From positions 1-6,760 of the forward strand of contig RPQV01000194.1 of NCBI GenBank assembly GCA_003818595.1: DNA of 6,760 nt, given 5' to 3'. Position 1 is the first letter of the stretch. Each line of letters begins with the position of its first letter. A model generated the notes under the pieces. That model saw only the letters and a list, made by a program, of their open reading frames with translations, was not told the DNA's origin and did no database searches. The DNA comes from Calditrichota bacterium (GTDB lineage: Bacteria; Zhuqueibacterota; Zhuqueibacteria; Residuimicrobiales; Krinioviventaceae). Below, piece after piece: positions 1-5,317 of the stretch. The position numbers and the translations under genes were made by a program.

Positions 1-1
1 A

Positions 2-589
2 CGACATTTTACGCTTCTCACGTTTATATTGGCGATTGCGGCGCTTTTATCAAGTCTAGTGGCCATTCTGCAGCTGAAAAGCATCCGACAATTGGCACTT
101 TCGGAAATCGTCGTCGAGGAGCACAATTCGCTCAGCACCCCGGTGTTTGAGGAGGAGAAAGGTGCCTATTCATTCGTCTCGCTTTATGATATCAGCATCA
201 CCAATGTCAGCGGTCCCGCCGTAAAGCTCGCTTCAGTGCGCAAATCCATGATTTCCGGCAGCTTTTTGACACTGCTTCGCGGAGATGAACTCCTCGACAC
301 TTTTATCGAGTCATCAGCCTTTATATCTGAGACCGATTGTCGTGAAATTCAGGCAAATCCACGCCTGTTGCGTGAGGTGGTGCAGTCTGACATGGGAATG
401 GAGAAGGTCATGAATCTCGTCATTGCCCCCGGTGAGACGAAAATCATTCATATCGGCGTCTCGCTGCAACCCTATGATGCGGACAAACAACCTGTTGCCA
501 CGGCAGCCCTGGTGTCATTTGATCTGTTATTCGATAACGGCAAGCAGAATGTTTTTCGGCGGGCGTTTCCCATTTATTCGGTAAATTAA
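2..589 (+). CDS. Membrane-anchored hypothetical protein, 5'-truncated
   Basis: I do not recognise this gene. The reading frame is open to the left edge of the window, so the true start is probably outside; the first in-window start-like codon is a TTG at 29 with no Shine-Dalgarno site, and it would cut into a hydrophobic stretch. The visible 195 codons begin with a likely transmembrane helix (about residues 4-21 of the visible part, ending LLSSLVAILQLKS). A soluble domain of about 165 residues follows, with alternating hydrophobic residues typical of beta-strands (for example SLYDISITNVSG and MNLVIAPGETKIIHIGVSL). This pattern suggests an N-terminally anchored, beta-rich domain, but no catalytic motif or cysteine pair stands out. 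The gene converges on hsp20 and ends two bases before the shared terminator hairpin. Confidence is high that it is coding and low for any function. Confidence 0.7.
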   Translation, partial: RHFTLLTFILAIAALLSSLVAILQLKSIRQLALSEIVVEEHNSLSTPVFEEEKGAYSFVSLYDISITNVSGPAVKLASVRKSMISGSFLTLLRGDELLDTFIESSAFISETDCREIQANPRLLREVVQSDMGMEKVMNLVIAPGETKIIHIGVSLQPYDADKQPVATAALVSFDLLFDNGKQNVFRRAFPIYSVN

Positions 590-590
590 A

Positions 591-613
591 AAAGCCCGGA
601 TAAACCGGGCTTT
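591..613 (-). terminator. Rho-independent terminator shared by two convergent genes
   Basis: A perfect 9-bp stem (AAAGCCCGG / CCGGGCTTT) closes a 5-base loop. Read on the minus strand it is followed by six T residues and then an AT-rich stretch, so it is a strong intrinsic terminator for hsp20, whose stop codon lies 28 bases upstream. On the plus strand only three T residues follow the GC core, so it would end the gene at 2-589 less efficiently. Confidence 0.88.
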
Positions 614-641
614 GATCGATCTGAGATGAATCTGATCGCTG

Positions 642-1082
642 CTATCTGATCTCGATTTCTCGAGGTTTGGCTTCTTCGGATTTGACGAGTTTGACCTTCA
701 ACACTCCATCCTTGTACTCGGCCTGCACGTCTTTGTCATTGACTTTTTCCGGCAGCCTGAAACTGCGGCTGAACTGCCCGTAAGATCGTTCGTAATAATA
801 TCGATTTTCATCTTCTTTCTTTTCTTCGAATTTACGCTCGCCTTTCAGGGTCAGAACGTTATCATGCAGAGAGATATGAACATCTTTTTTGTCGATTCCC
901 GGAAGATCAGCCAGCACCTCATAGGCATCCTTGCTCTCCCGCACATCGATACGCGGTGACCAGACCGTCGAGTCCTCGTCGATATCCATCAGGGGATGAG
1001 ACCAGAATTCGTTGAACAATCTGCTGATATAGCGCGGGGCTTCCAGATTCAGAGTCGGATTACGTTTAACCAACCACATCAT
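642..1082 (-). CDS. hsp20: Small heat-shock protein, Hsp20/alpha-crystallin family
   Basis: The product is a cytoplasmic ATP-independent holdase chaperone that binds unfolding proteins and passes them to DnaK/ClpB-type machines (family knowledge). It has 146 residues, normal for bacterial Hsp20. The N-terminal arm is residues 1-42. The alpha-crystallin domain spans about 43-134, with the segment ADLPGIDKKDV (58-68), the strand VLTLKGER (76-83) and the signature A121...D125-G-V-L128 followed by KVKL. The C-terminal tail carries the I-x-I motif (I143, I145) that docks into neighbouring subunits during oligomer assembly. The frame can be extended to a TTG at 1094, but that start would place the GGAGG ribosome site inside the gene. 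The start is therefore ATG 1082, or the adjoining ATG 1079. The gene is monocistronic: terminator downstream, and a 354-base control region upstream with a sigma-54-like promoter. Confidence 0.95.
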   Translation of the reverse strand: MMWLVKRNPTLNLEAPRYISRLFNEFWSHPLMDIDEDSTVWSPRIDVRESKDAYEVLADLPGIDKKDVHISLHDNVLTLKGERKFEEKKEDENRYYYERSYGQFSRSFRLPEKVNDKDVQAEYKDGVLKVKLVKSEEAKPREIEIR

Positions 1083-1087
1083 TATAT

Positions 1088-1092
1088 CCTCC
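1088..1092 (-). promoter_or_regulatory. Ribosome binding site of hsp20
   Basis: GGAGG lies 5 bases before the first ATG (1082) and 8 bases before the second (1079) of a tandem ATGATG. It rules out the upstream TTG at 1094, which would overlap it. Confidence 0.85.
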
Positions 1093-1133
1093 AATTTGTG
1101 TTGATGATTTGTTTCTGTTTCACTCCCATTGAA

Positions 1134-1150
1134 GACAAAGGGCGTGCCAA
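1134..1150 (-). promoter_or_regulatory. Sigma-54 (-24/-12) promoter candidate for hsp20
   Basis: On the minus strand the site reads TTGGCACG, then 4 bases, then TTTGTC in the stated window. The -24 element matches the sigma-54 consensus YTGGCACG at all eight positions. The -12 element has TTG at the correct 4-base spacing, with T where the consensus TTGC has C. Counting from the GG at -25/-24 puts the start of transcription near 1123 and gives a 41-base leader that contains the GGAGG site. The near-perfect -24 box, correct spacing and position before hsp20 make chance unlikely; the imperfect -12 box is the main weakness. Confidence 0.68.
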
Positions 1151-1188
1151 AAATTGAAAGATCACAACACTTGTAGTTATCATTAATA

Positions 1189-1201
1189 AAAACAATTGAT
1201 T
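1189..1201 (-). promoter_or_regulatory. IHF-like site between promoter and distal dyad
   Basis: The minus strand reads AATCAA, 4 bases, TTT. This fits 8 of 9 fixed positions of the IHF consensus WATCAANNNNTTR, failing only at the last base. It lies at about -66 to -78 from the predicted start, where IHF commonly bends DNA to bring a distal activator to sigma-54 polymerase. The flanking DNA is AT-rich, so a chance match is possible, and the host must encode IHF for the reading to hold. Confidence 0.42.
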
Positions 1202-1248
1202 GGAAAATAATCTGCGATGAAAGAAAAAAATGATTCGTTCGTCATGTC

Positions 1249-1293
1249 TGCCATTATATTGACATTATTCATTGGTGTAATGACATAATGGCA
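1249..1293. promoter_or_regulatory. Four-half-site dyad, candidate activator (enhancer) site
   Basis: Four copies of TGNCATTA occur in 45 bp. On the plus strand they are TGCCATTA (1249-1256) and TGACATTA (1260-1267); on the minus strand, TGTCATTA (1285-1278) and TGCCATTA (1293-1286). The outer pair extends to a perfect 9-bp inverted repeat. The inner pair is separated by 10 bases and differs only at the N position. The centre is about 148 bases upstream of the predicted hsp20 start, which is the usual place for an enhancer-binding protein of the NtrC type. The sequence is not one I recognise for a known activator. As RNA it could also fold into a bulged hairpin, but no downstream gene suggests that role. 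Confidence 0.62.
1259..1289 (+). promoter_or_regulatory. Possible plus-strand sigma-70-type promoter inside the dyad
   Basis: A perfect TTGACA (1259-1264) is followed, after 19 bases, by CATAAT (1284-1289), one base off the -10 consensus. The spacing is longer than the preferred 16-18 bases. If active it would start near 1296 and read toward the 23-codon ORF at 1348, and an activator bound to the dyad would cover it. The hexamers may simply be part of the half-sites, which themselves contain TGACAT. Confidence 0.22.
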
Positions 1294-1343
1294 AAAGTGT
1301 GACAAGTGAATCATGAAAAAAAGATTTGGATTGGAGGATTATT

Positions 1344-1357
1344 GATCATGCATGATC
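1344..1357. repeat. 14-bp perfect palindrome
   Basis: GATCATG is followed immediately by its reverse complement CATGATC, giving a perfect palindrome with two GATC sites. It lies three bases from the hairpin at 1360-1380. It could be a protein-binding site or part of the pntB 3' structure; no function can be assigned. Confidence 0.4.
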
Positions 1358-1419
1358 GAATCGGCCTCCCCCAAGCCGATACGTTTGTGAATATGTTCAG
1401 TGACACTATTGCGATTTAA
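1348..1419 (+). CDS. Possible 23-residue small ORF (weak)
   Basis: An ATG at 1348 opens 23 codons ending in TAA, preceded at 10 bases by GGAGG (1333-1337). The local sequence ATTGGAGGAT at 1330-1339 is identical to the ribosome-site region of hsp20 on the other strand (1095-1086). The peptide begins MHDRIGLPQADTF and shows no membrane helix or known motif. The only promoter candidate is the long-spaced one at 1259-1289. The ORF also overlaps a palindrome and a hairpin that may belong to the opposite strand. ORFs of this length arise often by chance, so this is recorded as a possibility only. Confidence 0.13.
   Translation: MHDRIGLPQADTFVNMFSDTIAI
1360..1380 (-). terminator. Candidate terminator hairpin of the pnt operon
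   Basis: On the minus strand, 57 bases past the pntB stop codon, ATCGGC pairs with GCCGAT. Two further pairs (U-G, U-A) extend the stem to 8 bp around a GGGGG loop. Only two T residues follow directly, so it is not a classical intrinsic terminator. It may stabilise the 3' end of the mRNA or act with Rho. No better terminator is visible between pntB and hsp20. Confidence 0.38.
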
Positions 1420-1436
1420 AGAGGAGCTATAGCGGA

Positions 1437-2837
1437 TCAAAGTTTTTTCACTTCGCTGACCAATTCCTGCACTTTTTCGCGCGCGCCGCCGAAATACATC
1501 ATGGTTTTCGGATTGTAAAACAACTCGTTCTCAATTCCGGCAAAACCGGTATTCATGGAGCGTTTGATGATGATGATGTTCTTTGCCTTGTCGACATCCA
1601 GAATGGGCATACCGTAGATGGGACTGCTTTTATCTGTCCGCGCCGCAGGATTGATCACGTCGTTTGCGCCGATCACCAACGCGACGTCGGTGTGCGGAAA
1701 TTCGACATTAATATCGTCCATGTCATGAAGCAGGGTATAAGGGAGCTGCGCTTCCGCCAGCAGAACATTCATATGTCCCGGCATTCGGCCCGCAACCGGA
1801 TGAATGGCGAATTTAACGTCCACGCCACGACTCTCGAGTAGTTCTGTCAATTCCCTCACCGCATGCTGCGCCTGAGCGGCAGCCATGCCATAGCCGGGAA
1901 CGATCACAGCGCTTTGTGCGTATCCCATGATCATCGCTGCTTCTTCGGCGTCGACTGAACGCACCGCCTTGTCGCCTGACGACCGGATCGAACCTGCTCC
2001 TGCGTCACCGGTGCCAAAAGCGCTGAACAACACGTTGGCCAAGGAACGATTCATCGCTTTGCACATGATCTGGGTGAGGATCAGGCCTGCGGAACCAACC
2101 AGCGAACCGGCGATGATGAGGATGTTGTTCTCGACCACAAAACCGGCCGTGCACGCCGCCATGCCGGAAAAAGAATTCAGCAGAGAGATGACGACCGGCA
2201 TGTCGGCTCCACCGATGGGAATGACAAACATGATGCCATAAAGAAACGATAATCCGACGAGGAGATAAAAGAGCGACATATTATGGTCAACAGCGACCAG
2301 ATAGATTGACAAAATCACCAGACTGATGAGAACCAGAGCGTTAATCACTTTTTGACCGGGGAAAGTCATCGGGGCGCCGCTCAAGATGCCCTCCAGTTTG
2401 CCATAAGCGATGAAACTCCCACTAAAGGTGACGGCGCCGATGATGATGCTCAGCATGATGGTGACGGAAGTGTCGAAGCGCATGAGGCTGTCAGTTTCTC
2501 CGATGAGGCGCAGGAATTCTGCGATGGCCACCAATGCTGAGGCGCCGCCGCCAAAACCGTTAAATGCACCGACCATTTGCGGCATGGCCGTCATTTTAAC
2601 TTTATAGGCGGTGACCGCTCCGATTAATGAACCGATCACAATGCCGACCATAATCCAGGAATAGCTGACGATTTGACGATCGATCAGTGTCGCTGCGATG
2701 GCCAAAAACATGCCGACGGCCGCCAATAGGTTACCTCTCCTGGCCGTTGCCGGAGAACTCATTTCCCTGATGCCGTAAATGAACAGTGAGGCGGCGAGCA
2801 GATAGGTCAGGGCGATAATGCTGTCGATTAGATTCAT
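1437..2837 (-). CDS. pntB: NAD(P) transhydrogenase subunit beta
   Basis: This is the beta subunit of the inner-membrane proton-translocating transhydrogenase. It carries most of the membrane channel (domain II) and the NADP(H)-binding domain III, where hydride from NADH is delivered to NADP+. The 466 residues match the usual size (about 460). Residues 1-260 are mostly membrane helices. Domain III starts near 290 and shows the NADP fingerprint GYGMAAAQAQ (315-324), HPVAGRMPGHMNVLLAEA (346-363), IGANDVINPAA (389-399) and KRSMNTGFAGIEN (425-437). At the place of the E. coli channel histidine (His91) the protein has Asn93 within AFNGFGGGAS, as in mitochondrial and three-subunit enzymes. The ATG at 2837 has GAGG six bases upstream; that ribosome site overlaps the pntAB stop, and only 8 bases separate the genes, so the two are translationally close. 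It is the last gene of the operon. Confidence 0.97.
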   Translation of the reverse strand: MNLIDSIIALTYLLAASLFIYGIREMSSPATARRGNLLAAVGMFLAIAATLIDRQIVSYSWIMVGIVIGSLIGAVTAYKVKMTAMPQMVGAFNGFGGGASALVAIAEFLRLIGETDSLMRFDTSVTIMLSIIIGAVTFSGSFIAYGKLEGILSGAPMTFPGQKVINALVLISLVILSIYLVAVDHNMSLFYLLVGLSFLYGIMFVIPIGGADMPVVISLLNSFSGMAACTAGFVVENNILIIAGSLVGSAGLILTQIMCKAMNRSLANVLFSAFGTGDAGAGSIRSSGDKAVRSVDAEEAAMIMGYAQSAVIVPGYGMAAAQAQHAVRELTELLESRGVDVKFAIHPVAGRMPGHMNVLLAEAQLPYTLLHDMDDINVEFPHTDVALVIGANDVINPAARTDKSSPIYGMPILDVDKAKNIIIIKRSMNTGFAGIENELFYNPKTMMYFGGAREKVQELVSEVKKL

Positions 2838-2845
2838 CCTTTACC

Positions 2846-3139
2846 TCACTTTTCTGATGGTTTCTTTTTGAACATCAACAGCATGCGGTCGGTGACCAAA
2901 AAGCCTCCCACGACATTGATGGTTGCAAAAATGACGGCGATGACGCCCAGAATGGTTTCGATGGTCGGCGCCACCCTCCCGGTGACCAACAGGGCGCCGA
3001 TGACGGCGATGCCGGAAATGGCGTTGGCGCCGGACATTAAAGGTGTATGAAGCGTGGGAGGGACCTTGTTGATGACCTCCAGCCCGGCAAACATTGCCAG
3101 GACAAATATCGTCAATCCCATGAGTAAGGTTTCAGACAT
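2846..3139 (-). CDS. pntAB: NAD(P) transhydrogenase subunit alpha, part 2 (membrane)
   Basis: This small membrane subunit supplies the first three helices of domain II, which are fused to the alpha subunit in E. coli but separate in Rhodospirillum- and Thermus-type enzymes. The 97-residue product has three hydrophobic segments, at about 5-23, 36-54 and 61-80. Between the first two is the family segment KVPPTLHTPLMSGANAISG (25-43). Its His31 corresponds to the histidine proposed to take part in proton transfer when PntB has Asn in place of His91, as here. An in-frame ATG at 3157 would add six residues but has no ribosome site, whereas AAGGA stands five bases before ATG 3139, so the shorter start is chosen. 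It lies 51 bases after pntAA and 8 bases before pntB in one operon. Confidence 0.95.
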   Translation of the reverse strand: MSETLLMGLTIFVLAMFAGLEVINKVPPTLHTPLMSGANAISGIAVIGALLVTGRVAPTIETILGVIAVIFATINVVGGFLVTDRMLLMFKKKPSEK

Positions 3140-3144
3140 GTTGT

Positions 3145-3149
3145 TCCTT
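3145..3149 (-). promoter_or_regulatory. Ribosome binding site deciding the pntAB start
   Basis: AAGGA lies five bases before ATG 3139. It falls inside the six-codon extension from ATG 3157, so that extension is unlikely to be translated. Confidence 0.75.
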
Positions 3150-3168
3150 TCTGACATTTACATATCTT

Positions 3169-3184
3169 GAGCACCAGAATGCTC
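3169..3184 (-). other. Small hairpin between pntAA and pntAB
   Basis: GAGCA and TGCTC form a 5-bp stem with a 6-base loop in the 51-base gap. There is no T tract, so it should not terminate. It might affect mRNA processing or the balance of subunits; the short stem may also be chance. Confidence 0.2.
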
Positions 3185-3190
3185 CGGCTC

Positions 3191-4336
3191 TCAAGCAATG
3201 AGCTCTTTCACCTGCGGATGAACAATTTTGCCCTGGTAGGTGATGCAGGCGCCTTGAGTGATTTCGTCTGTCAAATCGATCACGATTTGACGATCCACCA
3301 CCAGATGTTCGAATAAAGTGACAATATTTCTGGCCAGCAGCTGGCTGGTATGCATCGCCATCCGACTGGGCAGATTCGTGGGGCCGATGATCGTAACGCC
3401 ATTTTTAACAATCCGTTGATCTGCCGCCGATCCCGCTACATTGCCTCCCTGTTCAACCGCCATGTCGACAATGACGCTGCCGCTTTTCATTTTCTGCACC
3501 ATGTCCTCGGTGACTAATAAGGGCGCCTTTTTCCCGGGAACAGCGGCTGTGGTGATGACCACATCTGCAGCGGATACATGTGCGGACAAGATTTCATGTT
3601 CGCGTTTTTTGGCCTGCTCGGATATTTCCTTGGCATAGCCGCCGCCGGCATCTCCGCTCTCGCCCAACTCGACATCGATAAATTTGGCGCCCAAACTCTC
3701 CACTTCACCTTTGGCTGCTGTACGGATATCAAACGCTTCCACAACCGCGCCCAGCCGTTTAGCTGTCGCAATCGCCTGCAGTCCCGCTACACCGGCGCCG
3801 ATAATCAGCACCTTTGCGGGTCGGATCGTGCCGGCGGCAGTCGTCAGCATGGGCAGGTATTTGCGCAGAGCTTCGGCAGCAATCAGAACCGCTTTATAGC
3901 CGGCTGCGGACGCCTGCGAAGAGAGGGCATCCATCCCTTGGGCGCGGCTGATGCGCGGGATGGTTTCCAAAGCAAAGGCGGTGATATTCTTTTCAGCCAA
4001 ATGCTGCGCTAATTCGGGTCGGCGAAGGGGCTCGAGAAAGCCGATGATGAGTGTATGAGACGGCAGCAGATCGATCTCTGATTTACCCCAAACCGCCTCC
4101 GTCATCGGCGCTCGAACTTTGAAAATGACGTCGGCGCCGGCATAAAGTTCCGACGGTAGTGCAGCAATGATCGCTCCGGCGTCGCGGTATTCCTCATCCG
4201 CATAATCCGCGCCTTGGCCCGCTCCTGCCTCGACCGCCACCTGAAAGCCGAGTTTGATCAATCTGCCGATGGCGCTCGGAACTATTGCCACCCGTCGTTC
4301 ATCGGGATATGTTTCTTTCGGCACGGCAATTTTCAT
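3191..4336 (-). CDS. pntAA: NAD(P) transhydrogenase subunit alpha, part 1 (NAD-binding)
   Basis: This is soluble domain I, which binds NAD(H) and hands hydride to NADP+ on PntB; it is related to alanine dehydrogenase. The 381 residues match the separate alpha-1 subunit of Rhodospirillum (about 384). The protein opens with the family start MKIAVPKETYPDERRVA. The RQD loop that positions the nicotinamide is intact: R128, Q133 and D136, followed by S139 (in RISRAQGMDALSSQ). The Rossmann fold has G180-x-G182-x-x-G185 and D203 at the end of the second strand for the adenosine ribose. The later segment VDMAVEQGGN (290-299) is also typical. The frame extends 32 codons upstream to 4432, but AGGAG five bases before ATG 4336 and the family N-terminus fix the start. 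It is the first gene of the operon. The promoter must lie within 4337-4450 or farther upstream; I see no convincing -35/-10 pair. Confidence 0.97.
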   Translation of the reverse strand: MKIAVPKETYPDERRVAIVPSAIGRLIKLGFQVAVEAGAGQGADYADEEYRDAGAIIAALPSELYAGADVIFKVRAPMTEAVWGKSEIDLLPSHTLIIGFLEPLRRPELAQHLAEKNITAFALETIPRISRAQGMDALSSQASAAGYKAVLIAAEALRKYLPMLTTAAGTIRPAKVLIIGAGVAGLQAIATAKRLGAVVEAFDIRTAAKGEVESLGAKFIDVELGESGDAGGGYAKEISEQAKKREHEILSAHVSAADVVITTAAVPGKKAPLLVTEDMVQKMKSGSVIVDMAVEQGGNVAGSAADQRIVKNGVTIIGPTNLPSRMAMHTSQLLARNIVTLFEHLVVDRQIVIDLTDEITQGACITYQGKIVHPQVKELIA

Positions 4337-4341
4337 CTTCT

Positions 4342-4346
4342 CTCCT
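4342..4346 (-). promoter_or_regulatory. Ribosome binding site deciding the pntAA start
   Basis: AGGAG is five bases before ATG 4336. This rejects the 32-codon upstream extension of the frame. Confidence 0.85.
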
Positions 4347-4380
4347 TTATCTGCTCTTATTTCTTTTATCGTTGTTCGGC

Positions 4381-4402
4381 AGCAAAAGCATCTGTTTTTG
4401 CT
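4381..4402. repeat. Inverted repeat upstream of pntAA
   Basis: AGCAAAA (4381-4387) and TTTTGCT (4396-4402) form a perfect 7-bp inverted repeat with an 8-base spacer. It lies 45 bases upstream of the pntAA start, in the 114-base gap after the methyltransferase gene. It could be an operator for the pnt operon or a weak leader hairpin. AT-rich repeats of this size can occur by chance. Confidence 0.3.
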
Positions 4403-4450
4403 TATCGTGTTTGAATAGTCAATGATAAACAAACTCCAAGAGGAATTATT

Positions 4451-5089
4451 TCATAAAAAATGCTGGCTCGTCACTTTCGCATGAGAAAATAATGCCCGAA
4501 TGATGGATATGTTATCCCAAGCAGAGTATTTTATGGTTTCGATGGTCAATGAATGACTTGATAAAAAAGTTGTCAAACCTCCATTTTTGACAAATTCTCG
4601 GCCGTTGGTAAAATGATCATTCCCGGCAAGGCGTTCAATCAGCCAAATGAGAGTATGGCCTACTTTGGATTTACAGGAAAGCGGGCGTGCAAAATCCATG
4701 ATGACTAAACTCGCCTGTTGATCACCTACGGCAGATAATTCATTCAGCATTCGGCTGCGCATGGAGGGGTTTTTATCGTGAAGAGCCAGCGAGACCACAG
4801 CATGCTTGAAAACACGGCTTTTAAACGGGAGATGTGCAGCATCAGCACAAACAAAGGGAACCGTGGGTGCATTCGTGTGTGCGTATTTCAGCATCGTGAA
4901 ATCAAGATCGAGACCAATGACGGTGCAGAAGGGCGCGAGCATTTGACATTGTCTGCCTATCCCGCAGCAGACATCAAGGGAGAGTCCACCGCCTTCGTCG
5001 ATGATCTGCTGGGCGATATATTGTTTTTGCTTCGCCAACAGCGGCTCAAGCAAAGCCGAATACAATAAAATGAGCAATTTTTTCAACAT
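4451..5089 (-). CDS. Class I SAM-dependent methyltransferase, substrate unknown
   Basis: The product has 212 residues and a Rossmann-type methyltransferase fold related to UbiE/Methyltransf_11. Motif I is LDVCCGIGR (38-46), followed by the acidic residue that binds the SAM ribose in IGLDLD (58-63). CADAAHLPF (81-89) has D83 for the adenine, and a fourth strand ends in ALHD (102-105). LVIMDFARP (128-136) resembles the UbiE family's fifth strand. The C-terminal part, with IERLAGNDHFTNGREF (151-166), probably shapes the substrate site. The N-terminus (LLILLYSALLEPLL) is hydrophobic and may touch the membrane. The frame runs back to 5245, but AGAGGAGA just before tandem ATGs at 5092 and 5089 favours a start there; 5089 has the better spacing. 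It is co-directional with the pnt operon across a 114-base gap; co-transcription is possible but not shown. Confidence 0.85.
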   Translation of the reverse strand: MLKKLLILLYSALLEPLLAKQKQYIAQQIIDEGGGLSLDVCCGIGRQCQMLAPFCTVIGLDLDFTMLKYAHTNAPTVPFVCADAAHLPFKSRVFKHAVVSLALHDKNPSMRSRMLNELSAVGDQQASLVIMDFARPLSCKSKVGHTLIWLIERLAGNDHFTNGREFVKNGGLTTFLSSHSLTIETIKYSAWDNISIIRALFSHAKVTSQHFL

Positions 5090-5223
5090 CATTCTCCTCT
5101 CGATTCTATTCACTATGCAATGTGTGGTCGTTACAGATGGAAAATCAAGAGTCAGTCTATCAGGACGCTCAATTGTCAGCATCAATAACGGCTTATAAAG
5201 TGAACACTCTGCTGCAGTCGATT

Positions 5224-5248
5224 CATTTCTTTGAATTGAAAACAAATG
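5224..5248. repeat. Imperfect AT-rich dyad in the divergent intergenic region
   Basis: CATTTCTTT (5224-5232) and AAACAAATG (5240-5248) pair at 8 of 9 positions around a 7-base centre. It lies between the divergent methyltransferase and fused-membrane-protein genes, so it could be an operator. No clear -35/-10 promoter was found on either strand of this 228-base gap. Confidence 0.25.
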
Positions 5249-5259
5249 TTAATAAATTC

Positions 5260-5267
5260 GGAGGTGA
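5260..5267 (+). promoter_or_regulatory. Orphan Shine-Dalgarno-like sequence
   Basis: GGAGGTGA is complementary to eight bases of the 16S rRNA 3' end, yet no ATG, GTG or TTG follows within 20 bases. The next gene on this strand starts 50 bases farther on and has its own weaker site, AAAAGG at 5306-5311. Confidence 0.4.
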
Positions 5268-5317
5268 ATCGTCGCGGCTGACCGCCCTTGGATTGATCTT
5301 TGCATAAAAGGCGCTGT

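Larger units (their letters stand above)
1083..1436. other. 354-base hsp20 control region and pntB 3' flank
   Basis: This AT-rich stretch has no convincing protein gene. From right to left it contains a hairpin just past the pntB stop (1360-1380), a 14-bp palindrome (1344-1357), a four-half-site dyad (1249-1293), an IHF-like site (1189-1201) and a -24/-12 promoter (1134-1150). The leader of hsp20 follows, about 41 bases long if transcription starts near 1123. No CIRCE repeat and no good sigma-32 promoter were found. Confidence 0.7.

Noticed and set aside
1083..1094. TTG start at 1094 for hsp20, giving 150 residues
   Set aside because: The GGAGG ribosome site would lie inside the gene, and ATG 1082 has correct spacing from it.
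1083..1250. CIRCE element or sigma-32 promoter for hsp20
   Set aside because: No TTAGCACTC-N9-GAGTGCTAA repeat and no CTTGAA-type -35 with a matching -10 was found on the minus strand.
1249..1293. Intrinsic terminator or riboswitch reading of the dyad
   Set aside because: The stem is AT-rich and bulged with no T tract after it, and its symmetrical half-sites fit a protein-binding site better.
1927..4012. Plus-strand ORFs antisense to the pnt genes
   Set aside because: They are mirror frames of well-conserved coding sequence with no ribosome sites or known motifs.
4337..4432. 32-codon N-terminal extension of PntAA
   Set aside because: It contains the AGGAG site in front of ATG 4336, and the family N-terminus begins exactly at that ATG.
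5093..5245. 51-codon N-terminal extension of the methyltransferase
   Set aside because: The extension does not look like part of the fold and contains the ribosome site before the tandem ATGs.
5122..5307. 61-codon plus-strand ORF between the divergent genes
   Set aside because: It starts with GTG, has no ribosome site, lies in a low-complexity intergenic stretch and shows no recognisable protein features.
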